64,000 nt of DNA from UBA1535 sp964371035 (GCA_964371035.1 CAYJLG010000001.1:139667-203666); one strand, 5' to 3'. Shown: positions 1-8,606, numbered from the stretch's first letter. The notes: generated by a model not told the origin, from the sequence alone. A program made the numbers and translations.

Positions 1-1063
1 AAGCTCGTTTAATAGCAGTTTCAACGGCATCATATTTAGGTGAAGTAGAAGATTTATAACTTTCTTCATGTTCTTCATCTACTATTATAATACCAAGATT
101 TTCAATCGGAGCAAAAAGCGCAGATCGTGCACCTATAACTACATCGACTTTCTTATCTTTAACCTTTTTCCATTCGATAAACCTTTGTTTTGTAGAAAGT
201 TTACTATGAAAAACAGCAATTTTATTTTCACCAAAGCTTTTTTTAAACCTTTTAACAGTCTGATTAGTTAAAGAAATTTCTGGAATCAACATAATCGACT
301 GTTTCCCGATCTGTCTATAATACTCAATCAAATTAATATAAACTTCTGTTTTACCACTACCAGTGACTCCATGTATTAAAAATGATTTATCATCTGAATT
401 AACAATCTCGTCATAACAACTTTGTTGCTCTACATTCAATAAATTAATTTGTTTATTAAAGTTGCTATCTTCTTCCAGTAGATATAATTCCTCTTCTATT
501 CCGACAATTTCCTTAGCAACGAGTGTTTTAATCGTTGAATCACTTACATTAAATTCAGAAATTACATGTTTAAGAGGTACTTTACAATTTCTTGATAATA
601 AATATTCTATTACTTCAATCTGTTTCTTTCCTTTAATAAATTCAAAATCATCTATAGATTTATTTGAATCAATCAAAAAAATCAATTTTTCTTTTTTAAT
701 CTCATTTTTCTTTTCATCATCAAATTTAATTTGAGAAGGAACCATTAATCTAATTGCATCAGAATATTTGCAAATATACCTATCTCTAATCCAAGAAGCT
801 AATTTAATTAGTTCTTTTTTGACGATCACTTCCTTATCGATTACCTCTAAAATAGGTTTGATTTTTTCAATTGGAACGTCTGTATCATTAGATATAGACA
901 CAATAAGTGCATCTATAGCCTTATTTCCTTTAGAAAAAGATACTTTAGCTCTTTTCCCTATTTCAGCATCTTCAAGCAGTTCATTAGGAATAGCATATGT
1001 ATAAGTAGTATCAGTACTTTTTGAATTATTATTAATAATGACTTGTGCAAATTTAGAATACAC
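1..1063 (-). CDS. priA: Primosomal protein N' (PriA helicase), 3' part outside window
   Basis: PriA is a superfamily-2 DNA helicase that reloads the replisome at stalled forks. The first 354 residues are in the window. An N-terminal DNA-binding domain (about 1-110) is followed by the helicase core, with Walker A GVTGSGKT at 232-239 and the DEEH box at 329-332. The gene starts with GTG at 1063, behind a GAGGTG ribosome site; no ATG lies near the conserved N-terminus. It follows rpoZ directly on the same strand, so the usual coaBC gene between them is missing. The zinc-binding region and helicase C-terminal lobe lie beyond position 1. Family assignment is firm; only the 3' part is unseen. Confidence 0.93.
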   Translation of the reverse strand, partial: MYSKFAQVIINNNSKSTDTTYTYAIPNELLEDAEIGKRAKVSFSKGNKAIDALIVSISNDTDVPIEKIKPILEVIDKEVIVKKELIKLASWIRDRYICKYSDAIRLMVPSQIKFDDEKKNEIKKEKLIFLIDSNKSIDDFEFIKGKKQIEVIEYLLSRNCKVPLKHVISEFNVSDSTIKTLVAKEIVGIEEELYLLEEDSNFNKQINLLNVEQQSCYDEIVNSDDKSFLIHGVTGSGKTEVYINLIEYYRQIGKQSIMLIPEISLTNQTVKRFKKSFGENKIAVFHSKLSTKQRFIEWKKVKDKKVDVVIGARSALFAPIENLGIIIVDEEHEESYKSSTSPKYDAVETAIKRA

Positions 1064-1115
1064 TTAAACACACCTCGCTTCCATAAAAAGAGAAAAAGCC
1101 TGATGTCAAATCAAG

Positions 1116-1316
1116 CTACTCAATCTCAGGGTAAATTGGTTTTACTTTTTCATCAAAAAATTCTTCAATTGCAATCGCAACTGGTTTAGTAGTTCTTGTG
1201 TAAACAAGTGGTTCTTCACCTGCAATTATCTCTCTTGCTCTTTTAGAAACCACAGTTACTAATGAATACCTGCTATTAACCATCGTAAGCAGTTCATCTA
1301 TTGAAATATTTTGCAT
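1116..1316 (-). CDS. rpoZ: RNA polymerase omega subunit
   Basis: This 67-residue protein has the omega signature: SIDELL near the N-terminus and RYSLVTVVSKRAREI around 16-30, the helix that wraps the beta' C-terminus. Omega helps RNA polymerase assembly. I start it at the ATG at 1316, which has an AGGAGG site six bases upstream; an in-frame ATG six codons earlier would place that site inside the gene. It lies between remA and priA in what looks like one operon. Confidence 0.92.
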   Translation of the reverse strand: MQNISIDELLTMVNSRYSLVTVVSKRAREIIAGEEPLVYTRTTKPVAIAIEEFFDEKVKPIYPEIE

Positions 1317-1344
1317 TTTGATCCTCCTATGCATTTAAAATTAT

Positions 1345-1593
1345 TTATTTTTTAACAGTATCGAACCTTTGAGACATTGTCTCTGGTTGTACTGCAGACA
1401 AAATTACATGATCACTATCAGTAAATATTACAGCTCTTGTTTTTCTACCATAAGTAGCATCGATTAATTTACCTTTTTCTCTTGCATCAAGTATGCTTCT
1501 CTTTACAGGCGCAGATTCAGGACTTAATATTGCTATAATTCTATTAGCAAGAGCTATATTTCCAAAACCTATATTAACTATGTTGTTTACCAT
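1345..1593 (-). CDS. remA: RemA-family regulator (DUF370)
   Basis: This 82-residue protein matches the RemA/YlzA family (VNIGFGN at the start, then RIIAILSPESAPVKR). RemA of Bacillus subtilis is a DNA-binding activator of matrix and osmoprotection genes and forms oligomeric rings. The gene lies between yicC and rpoZ, as in many Firmicutes, but the guanylate kinase gene normally found between remA and rpoZ is not there. The start ATG at 1593 has a GAGGTAGG site upstream. The function in this organism is inferred from the family. Confidence 0.9.
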   Translation of the reverse strand: MVNNIVNIGFGNIALANRIIAILSPESAPVKRSILDAREKGKLIDATYGRKTRAVIFTDSDHVILSAVQPETMSQRFDTVKK

Positions 1594-1639
1594 TAATACA
1601 TACCTACCTCGTTAAATACTAAACAAAATATCAAACTTA

Positions 1640-2527
1640 TTATTCTATATTTTGTACTTGTTCTCTTATTTTTTCAAGAATATTCTTAACTTCAATTACA
1701 ACTTTAGTAATTTCAATATTACCTATCTTCGAGCCTATTGTATTTATTTCTCTATTAGCTTCTTGAATTATAAAATCAATCTTACGCCCTACTGCCCCAC
1801 CTTCAAATAAAGTATCTTTTAGTTGTGAAATATGAGATTCCAGTCTAATCAATTCTTCATTAATATCACTCTTATCTGAATAAAAAACTATTTCATTATA
1901 TAATCTGTTTTCATCAAGTTCATATTTATTTCCAAGAAGTTCAGTTATTTTAGCCTCTAATCTTTCTTTATACTCATAAACTAACTTAGAAGAAAATATT
2001 TTTATCTCTTGTACTGAAACCATCATTTTATCAATACCGATTAATATGTCATCTTTTAACTGTTTTCCTTCATTTTCTCTCATGAGCAAAAGTTTGTTTA
2101 AAGCCATTTCAACAGCGCAATCAACACATTTTTTCAATTCATCCTCATCAGCTGATACATCTTTTGCCATCAATACATCTTGAAATTTAATTATAGTATC
2201 TAGTCTAGGTTCATCATTTAAGTTAAGTTCTTCTTTAATAGCTAAAATTGCATTTTTATACTGTTTAGCCAAATTCAAGTCTGCTGTAATTACCGTTTCA
2301 GATTCTTTAATGTATTCAATATTAAAGAAAACATCTACTCTGCCTCTTGAAACTTGATTTTTGATAATTTTTCTTATATTTTCTTCATAAGGTCTTAAGT
2401 GTTTAGGTGCTTTAATATTTATATCGCTATATCTATTATTAATAGTTTTTATTTCTGCAATAATATTTTTTTTGCCGTCGTTATGCTCGCCTTTCCCATA
2501 TCCAGTCATGCTTCGTATTCTACCCAT
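1640..2527 (-). CDS. yicC: YicC/YloC-family endoribonuclease
   Basis: This 295-residue protein begins with the family signature RSMTGYGKGEH and ends with the conserved EANREINTIGSKIGNIEIT region of the DUF1732 domain. YicC-type proteins are endoribonucleases acting on single-stranded and small regulatory RNA. Length is normal for the family. The gene is the first of a yicC-remA-rpoZ-priA string on the minus strand, with a promoter about 120 bases upstream (2645-2672). The ATG at 2527 follows a GGAGTG site. Confidence 0.92.
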   Translation of the reverse strand: MGRIRSMTGYGKGEHNDGKKNIIAEIKTINNRYSDINIKAPKHLRPYEENIRKIIKNQVSRGRVDVFFNIEYIKESETVITADLNLAKQYKNAILAIKEELNLNDEPRLDTIIKFQDVLMAKDVSADEDELKKCVDCAVEMALNKLLLMRENEGKQLKDDILIGIDKMMVSVQEIKIFSSKLVYEYKERLEAKITELLGNKYELDENRLYNEIVFYSDKSDINEELIRLESHISQLKDTLFEGGAVGRKIDFIIQEANREINTIGSKIGNIEITKVVIEVKNILEKIREQVQNIE

Positions 2528-2644
2528 GGCACACTCCTACTTAATCGCAATAAAACAATACCCCTTAATAAAAGTAACATTGTTGTTACAATGTGGGAAT
2601 ATTGTGTATTCGATCAATATCATTTAAATTTCTAACATAAGCTA

Positions 2645-2672
2645 ATTATACCACTTTTTTATAAATAGTAAA
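2645..2672 (-). promoter_or_regulatory. Probable promoter of the yicC operon
   Basis: On the minus strand TTTACT (2667-2672) and TATAAT (2645-2650) are separated by 16 bases. The 5' leader that follows is over 100 bases long and holds a 7-bp inverted repeat (2577-2583 with 2588-2594) of unknown role. Confidence 0.5.
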
Positions 2673-2774
2673 CAGTTAAATTAAAAAAAAATAAAATAAA
2701 TTGTTTATATTTTTCTAGTTATGATGTAGAATGTTTCTATCAAGGGAATCTTAAAAAAAAGGTAGGAATTTTCA

Positions 2775-4535
2775 ATGGCTTTAGACGGAATAGTTTTACA
2801 TAGTATTACAGAAGAATTAAAAAACAATCTTATAGGCGGTCGAGTAGACAAAATACATCAACCACAAAATGATGAAATAACTATATCTATTAGAAATAAT
2901 TCTACAAATTTTAAATTATTATTAACATCAAATAGTAGTAGTCCAAGAATTCATTTTACTCAACTAGCCAGAAAAAACCCTGATCAAGCTCCAATGTTTT
3001 GTATGCTTTTAAGAAAACATCTATATGGATCTAAGATTATAAATATTTCACAAATTTCACTTGATAGAATAGTTGAAATAACTTTTGAATGCAAAGATGA
3101 ATTAAAAACGACAGTTAAAAAATCTCTTATAATCGAAATTATGGGAAAACACAGTAACATCATCTTTTTGAACAGTGATACAAAAATAATTATAGATTCT
3201 GTTAAGAGGGTCTCAGAAAATATGAGTAGTGTTAGACAAATATACCCTGGCATACCTTATGTCTTACCTCCTTCTCAAGATAAGCTAAATCCTCTTGAAA
3301 TAGATAAAGAAAATTTTTTAATGTCATTAAAAGATAAAAACAGAGGCACCCTCATCTACAACTTTTTATACAAAACTTTTATGGGATTTAGTCCATTAAT
3401 AAGCAAGGAATTATGTTTCACAGCAAATATTAATGAGAGTTTTGCTCTAGATGAACTAAGCTTAGATGACGAACAAAGGTTATATGACAAATTTTCTGTT
3501 TTAGTCGAAAAAATCAACAATAATGTTTATATTCCAAGTATTTATAGCAATCATTCAACTAACATATATGATTTTCATTGTTTACATATCGATTATTATG
3601 TAAACGAAAAGGTAGAAAATTTCGATTCTATGAGTTTGTTATTGGATATATTTTATTACGAACTTGATAATAAAAATAGGATAAATCAAAAAGTTCATAG
3701 CCTTTTAAAAAGCATAACTACAAAACTAGAACGAGATAAAAAGAAATTAGAAAAACAAAAAAATGAACTTTTAAGTGCCGAAGATAGAGAAAAATATAAA
3801 ATTTATGGCGATTTGATCATCTCAAATTTACACGTAGAACCTATAGATGGTACATTGACAGTAGTTAATTATTATGATCCTGATCAAAGCGAGATAACCA
3901 TCCCTTTAGATAAAAAACTAAGCAGCTTATCCCTAAACTCACAAAAATATTATAAGCGCTACAACAAGCTTAAATCTGCAGAAGAAGAACTATTAAAACT
4001 GATAGACTCTACTTCATTAGACATAGAGTATTTAGAAAATATATTGTTTGCTATAGAATCTTGTAAGACTACAGATGATTTAGATTTAATATATGAAGAA
4101 TTATCAAAGGAAGGCTTTATTAATCGATACAAAGCACCGAAAAACACTTCTAAATCTAAAAATGAGATCTTAACATATTTATCTTCTTTTGGGCATGAAA
4201 TCTTAGTTGGAAAAAATAATATTCAAAATGAATTAATTTCATTTAAACAAGCTAAAAAAGATGATTTTTGGTTTCATGCTAAAGGAATTCCAGGCTCACA
4301 TGTAATTATTCGTACAAATGGAGATGAGTTAGAAGACATCGAATACATGGAAGCGGCAGCAGTGGCGGCTCACTATAGTAAAGGTAAAAACAACGCTCTA
4401 GTAGAGATTGATTATACTAAAAAACAAAACTTAAAAAAGCCACCTGGATCAAAACCTGGATATGTTATTTACGATACAAATTATTCTATGAATATTTCTC
4501 CTGATATTTCTAAGTTGAAAATTAAAGAAGATTGA
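2775..4535 (+). CDS. rqcH: RqcH / NFACT-family ribosome quality control protein
   Basis: This 586-residue protein belongs to the NFACT family, often mislabelled fibronectin-binding protein. RqcH binds stalled 50S subunits carrying peptidyl-tRNA and directs C-terminal alanine tailing of the nascent chain. Visible are the NFACT-N domain, a coiled-coil middle (about 300-450, rich in K and E) and the C-terminal NFACT-R/DUF814 domain with DDFWFHAKGIPGSHVII. Asp97-Arg98 fall at the same numbers as the tRNA-binding DR pair of B. subtilis RqcH, so the tailing-competent form is likely. It is a single gene, divergent from yicC and closed by a hairpin at 4554-4589. Confidence 0.93.
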   Translation: MALDGIVLHSITEELKNNLIGGRVDKIHQPQNDEITISIRNNSTNFKLLLTSNSSSPRIHFTQLARKNPDQAPMFCMLLRKHLYGSKIINISQISLDRIVEITFECKDELKTTVKKSLIIEIMGKHSNIIFLNSDTKIIIDSVKRVSENMSSVRQIYPGIPYVLPPSQDKLNPLEIDKENFLMSLKDKNRGTLIYNFLYKTFMGFSPLISKELCFTANINESFALDELSLDDEQRLYDKFSVLVEKINNNVYIPSIYSNHSTNIYDFHCLHIDYYVNEKVENFDSMSLLLDIFYYELDNKNRINQKVHSLLKSITTKLERDKKKLEKQKNELLSAEDREKYKIYGDLIISNLHVEPIDGTLTVVNYYDPDQSEITIPLDKKLSSLSLNSQKYYKRYNKLKSAEEELLKLIDSTSLDIEYLENILFAIESCKTTDDLDLIYEELSKEGFINRYKAPKNTSKSKNEILTYLSSFGHEILVGKNNIQNELISFKQAKKDDFWFHAKGIPGSHVIIRTNGDELEDIEYMEAAAVAAHYSKGKNNALVEIDYTKKQNLKKPPGSKPGYVIYDTNYSMNISPDISKLKIKED

Positions 4536-4553
4536 CAAGTACAAAATAAAAAA

Positions 4554-4589
4554 ATGACCTATCACTCTAGTTATATAGTGATAGGTCAT
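4554..4589. terminator. Bidirectional terminator between rqcH and perR
   Basis: A 13-bp perfect stem (4554-4566 with 4577-4589) with a 10-base loop lies between two convergent genes. A-rich sequence on one side and T-rich sequence on the other allow it to work in both directions. Confidence 0.85.
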
Positions 4590-4976
4590 TTAATTATCAT
4601 TCCTACATTCTTCACATATGCCTTTAAACACAATTTCATGTTTAAATACATCATATCCAGTTAGTTTGGCAATTTCATTGTCTAATTTTTTAGCATACTC
4701 TAACTCTACGTCAATAAATTCGCCACAATCGACACATTTAATATGGTAATGATCTCCCAATGTATGATCAAATCGATCTGCAGCGTCAGGTACTGAAATT
4801 TTCAATAAATTTCCAGTTTCAGATAATGAATTTAAGTTTCTATATACTGTTCCCCTGCTAATACTAGGGTGCATCTTGTTGACCTTGTTATACACGTCAT
4901 CTGCTGTAGGATGATTTGCCAACTCTTTAACTGCATCTAGAACTAATCTAGACTGAATTGTATTTCTTTTTTTCAT
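4590..4976 (-). CDS. perR: PerR-like Fur-family repressor
   Basis: This 128-residue protein has a Fur-type winged helix (SRGTVYRNLNSL at 40-51) and a dimerisation domain with two CxxC zinc pairs (Cys81/84 and Cys121/124). The candidate regulatory-metal ligands His36, His76, His78 and Asp89 fit the PerR pattern; an Asp at the position aligned with B. subtilis PerR Asp104 favours PerR over Fur. PerR senses peroxide by metal-catalysed histidine oxidation. The rubrerythrin gene next door is a classical PerR target in clostridia, which supports the call. Zur or Fur are less likely alternatives. Confidence 0.8.
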   Translation of the reverse strand: MKKRNTIQSRLVLDAVKELANHPTADDVYNKVNKMHPSISRGTVYRNLNSLSETGNLLKISVPDAADRFDHTLGDHYHIKCVDCGEFIDVELEYAKKLDNEIAKLTGYDVFKHEIVFKGICEECRNDN

Positions 4977-5014
4977 GATATTTCACTTTCTTCATAGATA
5001 TACTATATTGTAAA

Positions 5015-5034
5015 GGGCGGATATATATCCGCCC
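5015..5034. terminator. GC-rich hairpin between rubrerythrin and perR
   Basis: A perfect 20-base palindrome (GGGCGGATAT and its complement) lies just after the rubrerythrin stop and before perR. T-runs are short on both sides, so it may slow rather than stop transcription. Confidence 0.5.
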
Positions 5035-5064
5035 AAAACATCTATATATAATAATGTTTATTTA

Positions 5065-5610
5065 TTATCCAAAATATCTCTTTAATAAACCTTCAAAAGC
5101 TTTACCGTGTCTTGCTTCATCTCTAGCCATTTCATGAACTGTATCATGAATTGCATCAAGGTTTAATTTTTTAGCTAAAGCAGCTAATTCGAATTTACCA
5201 GCAGTTGCTCCGTGCTCTGCATCAACTCTTAATTCAAGGTTTTTCTTAGTAGAATCACATACTACTTCGCCTAATAATTCTGCAAATTTAGCTGCGTGTT
5301 CTGCTTCTTCCCATGCTGCCTTTTCCCAGTATAATCCGATTTCAGGATATCCTTCTCTATGAGCAACTCTTGACATTGCTAAGTACATACCTACTTCTGT
5401 ACACTCACCTTCGAAGTTAGCTCTTAAACCTTTGATTACTTCCTCATCAACACCTTTAGCAACTCCTACAACATGCTCAGCAGCCCAAGTTTTTTCTCCT
5501 GTAGCCATTTCTTCAAACTTATCAGATCCAACCTTACATAGTGGACATTCTGCTGGTGCAGCATCTCCTTCATGAACATATCCACAAACCTTACATACAA
5601 ACTTTTTCAT
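5065..5610 (-). CDS. Reverse-type rubrerythrin (N-terminal rubredoxin)
   Basis: This 181-residue non-haem di-iron peroxidase has reversed domain order. A rubredoxin FeS4 site comes first (Cys6, Cys9, Cys22, Cys25) and a ferritin-like four-helix domain follows, with di-iron motifs in EEAEHAA and DEARHGK. In clostridia such proteins reduce H2O2 (and O2) with electrons from NADH via rubredoxin reductases and belong to the PerR regulon. The start is the ATG at 5610, eight bases after GGAGG; an upstream in-frame TTG overlaps that site. A consensus promoter sits at 5679-5707. Codon use looks like that of a highly expressed gene. Confidence 0.93.
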   Translation of the reverse strand: MKKFVCKVCGYVHEGDAAPAECPLCKVGSDKFEEMATGEKTWAAEHVVGVAKGVDEEVIKGLRANFEGECTEVGMYLAMSRVAHREGYPEIGLYWEKAAWEEAEHAAKFAELLGEVVCDSTKKNLELRVDAEHGATAGKFELAALAKKLNLDAIHDTVHEMARDEARHGKAFEGLLKRYFG

Positions 5611-5678
5611 TTTAAAATCCTCCAAAATTATATTTTTTATTTTTAGTTAAATAATTTATTAATTTAAATCTTAATAGG

Positions 5679-5707
5679 ATTATATCTTAATAAGGAATAA
5701 TTGTCAA
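5679..5707 (-). promoter_or_regulatory. Strong promoter of the rubrerythrin gene
   Basis: TTGACA (5702-5707) and TATAAT (5679-5684) stand 17 bases apart on the minus strand, both perfect. The spacer holds a weak AT-rich inverted repeat that could be a PerR site, but it matches the PerR consensus poorly. Confidence 0.8.
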
Positions 5708-5756
5708 TAGTTTTTTTAAAAAATTTTTAATTTTTTAAATTGTTCGTTTATTTTAT

Positions 5757-6003
5757 GTTACTACTCACAGTCGATGTCTGAAGTTAAAAGGAAAAAATAA
5801 TTAAATATGGAAGCCTTATGTAGATTGGATTAAGTTGTGTGATAGTTTTATAAGCGTTTTAGTCATCTTTGGCTTAGCCCTAAAAATATACTGCGTTATG
5901 ACTTTGCGAATAAAACTACACCTACAACTTCCCAATTGGAGTACCAGCGACAGATTTTATTATTTTTTCCCTTGGGATGCATATGTTAGCTGTGAATAGT
6001 AAC
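5757..6003 (-). mobile_element. MITE-like element, copy A (intact, 8-bp target duplication)
   Basis: This 247-bp element has 14-bp terminal inverted repeats (GTTACTACTCACAG at 5757-5770 and its near-perfect complement at 5990-6003). It is flanked by a perfect 8-bp direct repeat TATTTTAT (5749-5756 and 6004-6011), the mark of transposition. It encodes no protein. Subterminal repeats resembling GGAAAAAATAAT also face each other. It lies in inverted orientation relative to copy B on the other side of ung. No transposase is present in the window, so it must be mobilised in trans. Confidence 0.87.
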
Positions 6004-6104
6004 TATTTTATACCCCGTTTGAAACTAAATAAACAAAATTTTATTGTATAAATATATAATATTTGTTATCATAAATATATACTATAATTTAAGGAGTGTC
6101 TATT

Positions 6105-6779
6105 TTGATTAACTTTGACAATGATTGGCAGGAAATAATAAAAGATGAATTTGAAACAGATTACTATAAATCTTTGCGCTCATTTTTAATTGAAGAATAT
6201 AAGACAAAAGTGATTTATCCAAACATGCACGATATTTTTAACGCCTTGCATTATACACCATATAAAGACGTAAAAATCTTACTACTTGGACAAGATCCGT
6301 ATCATGGTGAAAACCAAGCTCATGGACTTAGTTTTTCTGTATTGCATGGAGTAAAAACTCCCCCATCTTTGCGCAACATGTATAAAGAGCTAAGTACTGA
6401 TTTAGGTTGTTATATTCCTAATAATGGCTACTTGAAAAAATGGGCAGATCAGGGAGTAATGCTTTTAAATACAGCGCTTACTGTACAGGCTGACAATGCA
6501 AATTCACACCAAGGCAAAGGCTGGGAAATCTTCACAGACAAAATTATTTCTTTGCTAAATGACCGTGAAGATCCTGTCGTTTTCATACTTTGGGGCAATA
6601 ATGCAAGAGCTAAGACAAAACTCATAACGAACAAACGACACCATATAATTCAATCCGCGCATCCAAGCCCCCTATCCGCTTCAAGAGGATTTTTTGGAAG
6701 TAAACCGTTTTCAAAATCAAACGAATTTTTAAAGTCAATAGGTAAAAATCCTATAGACTGGCAAATTGAAAATATTTAG
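6105..6779 (+). CDS. ung: Uracil-DNA glycosylase, family 1
   Basis: This 224-residue protein excises uracil from DNA in base excision repair. It shows GQDPYHG at 62-68 with catalytic Asp64, and the HPSPLSASRG loop with His186. I start it at TTG 6105, eight bases after AAGGAG; the upstream GTG overlaps that site. The gene is bracketed by MITE copies A and B. Its TAG stop uses TA from the host target duplication and G from the first base of copy B, so the original C-terminus may have been slightly longer. The catalytic domain is complete. Confidence 0.93.
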   Translation: MINFDNDWQEIIKDEFETDYYKSLRSFLIEEYKTKVIYPNMHDIFNALHYTPYKDVKILLLGQDPYHGENQAHGLSFSVLHGVKTPPSLRNMYKELSTDLGCYIPNNGYLKKWADQGVMLLNTALTVQADNANSHQGKGWEIFTDKIISLLNDREDPVVFILWGNNARAKTKLITNKRHHIIQSAHPSPLSASRGFFGSKPFSKSNEFLKSIGKNPIDWQIENI

Positions 6780-7019
6780 TTGATTTTCACTGTCAATATA
6801 GGTATCCCTATGGAAAAAATAATAAAATCTGTCGCCGGTACTCCAATTGGGAAGTTGTAAAGTTCAGTTTTATTCGCAAAGTCATAACGCAGTATATTTT
6901 TAGGGCTAAGCCATAAGATGACTATAACGCTCTTAAAACTTCACACAACTTAATCCAATCTCCATAAGGCATCCATATTTTATTATTTTTTCCTTTTAAC
7001 ATTAGACATCAATAGTAAC
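6779..7019 (+). mobile_element. MITE-like element, copy B (degenerate)
   Basis: This 241-bp copy shares the interior of copy A in the opposite orientation (the stretch GTTTTATTCGCAAAGTCATA and the end ATTTTATTATTTTTTCC). The terminal repeats are worn. The flanks AATATTTA (6771-6778) and AATATATA (7020-7027) match at 7 of 8 bases, which fits an old target duplication. Its first base completes the ung stop codon. Confidence 0.75.
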
Positions 7020-7057
7020 AATATATAGCTACTATCACAAATAAAAAGGAGATTATC

Positions 7058-7792
7058 ATGAACCAAACAATCAAAGAAATATTTGAAAGAAAATCAGTAA
7101 GAGTTTTTGAAGACAAAGCAATCGAAAAAGAAAAAAAAGAAATCATACTTCAATCAGCAATACAAGCGCCTACAGCAGGCAATATGTCTCTCTATTCTAT
7201 TTTAGATATAACAGATCAAACCATAAAAGATAGATTAGTAATAACTTGTGACAATCAGCCATTTATTGCAAAAGCACCTTTAGTGTTAGTTTTTTTAGCT
7301 GATTATGCTAAATGGCACACTACATTTACACAAGTTGAAGATGTAGTCAGAAAACCAGGTTCAGGAGATTTGTTTTTAGCCATTTCTGATACATTAATAG
7401 CAGCTCAAAATGCCGTAGTCGCTGCAGAATCAATGGGAATTGGTTCTTGTTATATAGGTGATGTATTAGAACGATATGAAATCCATAAAGAGTTATTCAA
7501 ATTACCTAAACACGTAGTTCCAATAGCAATGGTTGTATTTGGATACCCTACTCAACAACAAAAGGATAGAATCAAGCCTTCAAGATATACTATAGAAGAT
7601 TTAGTTTATGAAAATACTTACGACATATCTAAACCTGAAAAACACATAGATATGATTTCTGTTAGAAATGAAAAACAAGGTGATGAGCTAGTTCAATTTT
7701 TAAAAGCATTTTGCAAAAGAAAATACAACAGTGAATTTTCAGAAGAAATGACTAGATCAGTCGATGAAATCATTAAAGATTGGAATATCTAA
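7058..7792 (+). CDS. NfsA/FRP-type nitroreductase family flavoprotein
   Basis: This 244-residue protein has the nitroreductase fold of the oxygen-insensitive NAD(P)H nitroreductase or flavin reductase subgroup. An FMN phosphate-binding R-K-S-V-R motif lies at about 11-15, APTAGNMSLYS follows, then a central AAQNAVVAAESMGIGSCYIG and a short C-terminal extension. It likely reduces nitroaromatics or quinones using FMN. AAGGAG lies seven bases before the ATG. It is a single gene closed by the hairpin at 7827-7849. The natural substrate is unknown. Confidence 0.83.
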   Translation: MNQTIKEIFERKSVRVFEDKAIEKEKKEIILQSAIQAPTAGNMSLYSILDITDQTIKDRLVITCDNQPFIAKAPLVLVFLADYAKWHTTFTQVEDVVRKPGSGDLFLAISDTLIAAQNAVVAAESMGIGSCYIGDVLERYEIHKELFKLPKHVVPIAMVVFGYPTQQQKDRIKPSRYTIEDLVYENTYDISKPEKHIDMISVRNEKQGDELVQFLKAFCKRKYNSEFSEEMTRSVDEIIKDWNI

Positions 7793-7826
7793 ATATATTA
7801 ATTGTCAATTTATAGATAAAAAAAGG

Positions 7827-7849
7827 CTGTCAAAATATTATTTTGACAG
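7827..7849. terminator. Bidirectional terminator
   Basis: A 9-bp perfect stem (7827-7835 with 7841-7849) lies between convergent genes, with an A-run before it and CTTTT after it. Confidence 0.85.
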
Positions 7850-7866
7850 TCTTTTCGTAATAAATA

Positions 7867-8550
7867 TTATTGTGTTATATCTCTTATAGTTACATCATCA
7901 TAAGTATAACTATCACCTATGAATTTTGTAAAACATTCTCTTATAAGAGTTTCAGCTTCTTCAAAATCTTTAGCATCTGTTAAAGGTTGATTCACTGTTA
8001 CATGACCTGTTATTGTGACTATATCTTGTCCTGTTTCATAAATTGTGGTTATACCAATTATATTGTTATCATAAACAAATATATATATTAAATCTTCATC
8101 TAAGTATTCATAATAAACAGAATTCCTTGCTGTTGCGCTCTCTGTTATTTGTGAGAATCCACCATACTGCGAATCCAGTGTTCCAATATCGTAAAAAAGG
8201 TAACTAAGCCCTGTAAAATCCTCTTTCAAAGATATCAGTTTTTCTTCTTCTGAAAATTCAATTCCTAATTCGTTCAACATATTTTCTGAAAGTGTCTCTT
8301 TATAACCTGCTATTTCATACACAGTTTTTGGATTGCTAAAATCAAGGTTTTCAAGCATCACCGTTGTTTCTTCACTAAAACTTGGATATCTCTCAATAAG
8401 CATATTCAGATAATCCTCATTATCTAACAAGATGGCAATATCTGTCAAACTATAAAGGCTATAATCATACAAAGATGCACTTACAGGTGCACATGCACTA
8501 AAAACGGCCATTGTGAAAATTAAAATTGCTAAAACTAATATTTTTCTCAT
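7867..8550 (-). CDS. Predicted lipoprotein of unknown function
   Basis: This 227-residue protein has a lipoprotein signal (hydrophobic 3-17, lipobox FSAC with Cys20). The mature part is acidic and shows no domain I recognise. AAGGAGG lies close to its ATG. It has its own promoter (8579-8606) although it follows the anchored protein at 8611, which may link it to that locus. It ends at a bidirectional terminator. Confidence 0.75.
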   Translation of the reverse strand: MRKILVLAILIFTMAVFSACAPVSASLYDYSLYSLTDIAILLDNEDYLNMLIERYPSFSEETTVMLENLDFSNPKTVYEIAGYKETLSENMLNELGIEFSEEEKLISLKEDFTGLSYLFYDIGTLDSQYGGFSQITESATARNSVYYEYLDEDLIYIFVYDNNIIGITTIYETGQDIVTITGHVTVNQPLTDAKDFEEAETLIRECFTKFIGDSYTYDDVTIRDITQ

Positions 8551-8578
8551 ACCTTCCTCCTTAAATTCATTTATATGA

Positions 8579-8606
8579 ATTTTAACACATTTTATGCAAA
8601 AGTCAA
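8579..8606 (-). promoter_or_regulatory. Probable promoter of the 7867-8550 lipoprotein gene
   Basis: On the minus strand TTGACT (8601-8606) and TAAAAT (8579-8584) are 16 bases apart, about 30 bases before the start codon. Confidence 0.5.

Noticed and set aside
462..1004. Plus-strand ORFs over the priA region
   Set aside because: They are antisense to a clear PriA sequence and are rich in Ser/Leu/Ile as expected of shadows.
5684..5702. PerR operator in the rubrerythrin promoter
   Set aside because: The inverted repeat is weak and AT-rich and does not match the PerR consensus well enough to list as a separate site.
5757..7019. Composite transposon carrying ung
   Set aside because: Copies A and B each have their own flanking duplications (perfect for A, 7 of 8 for B), so they inserted independently rather than as one unit.
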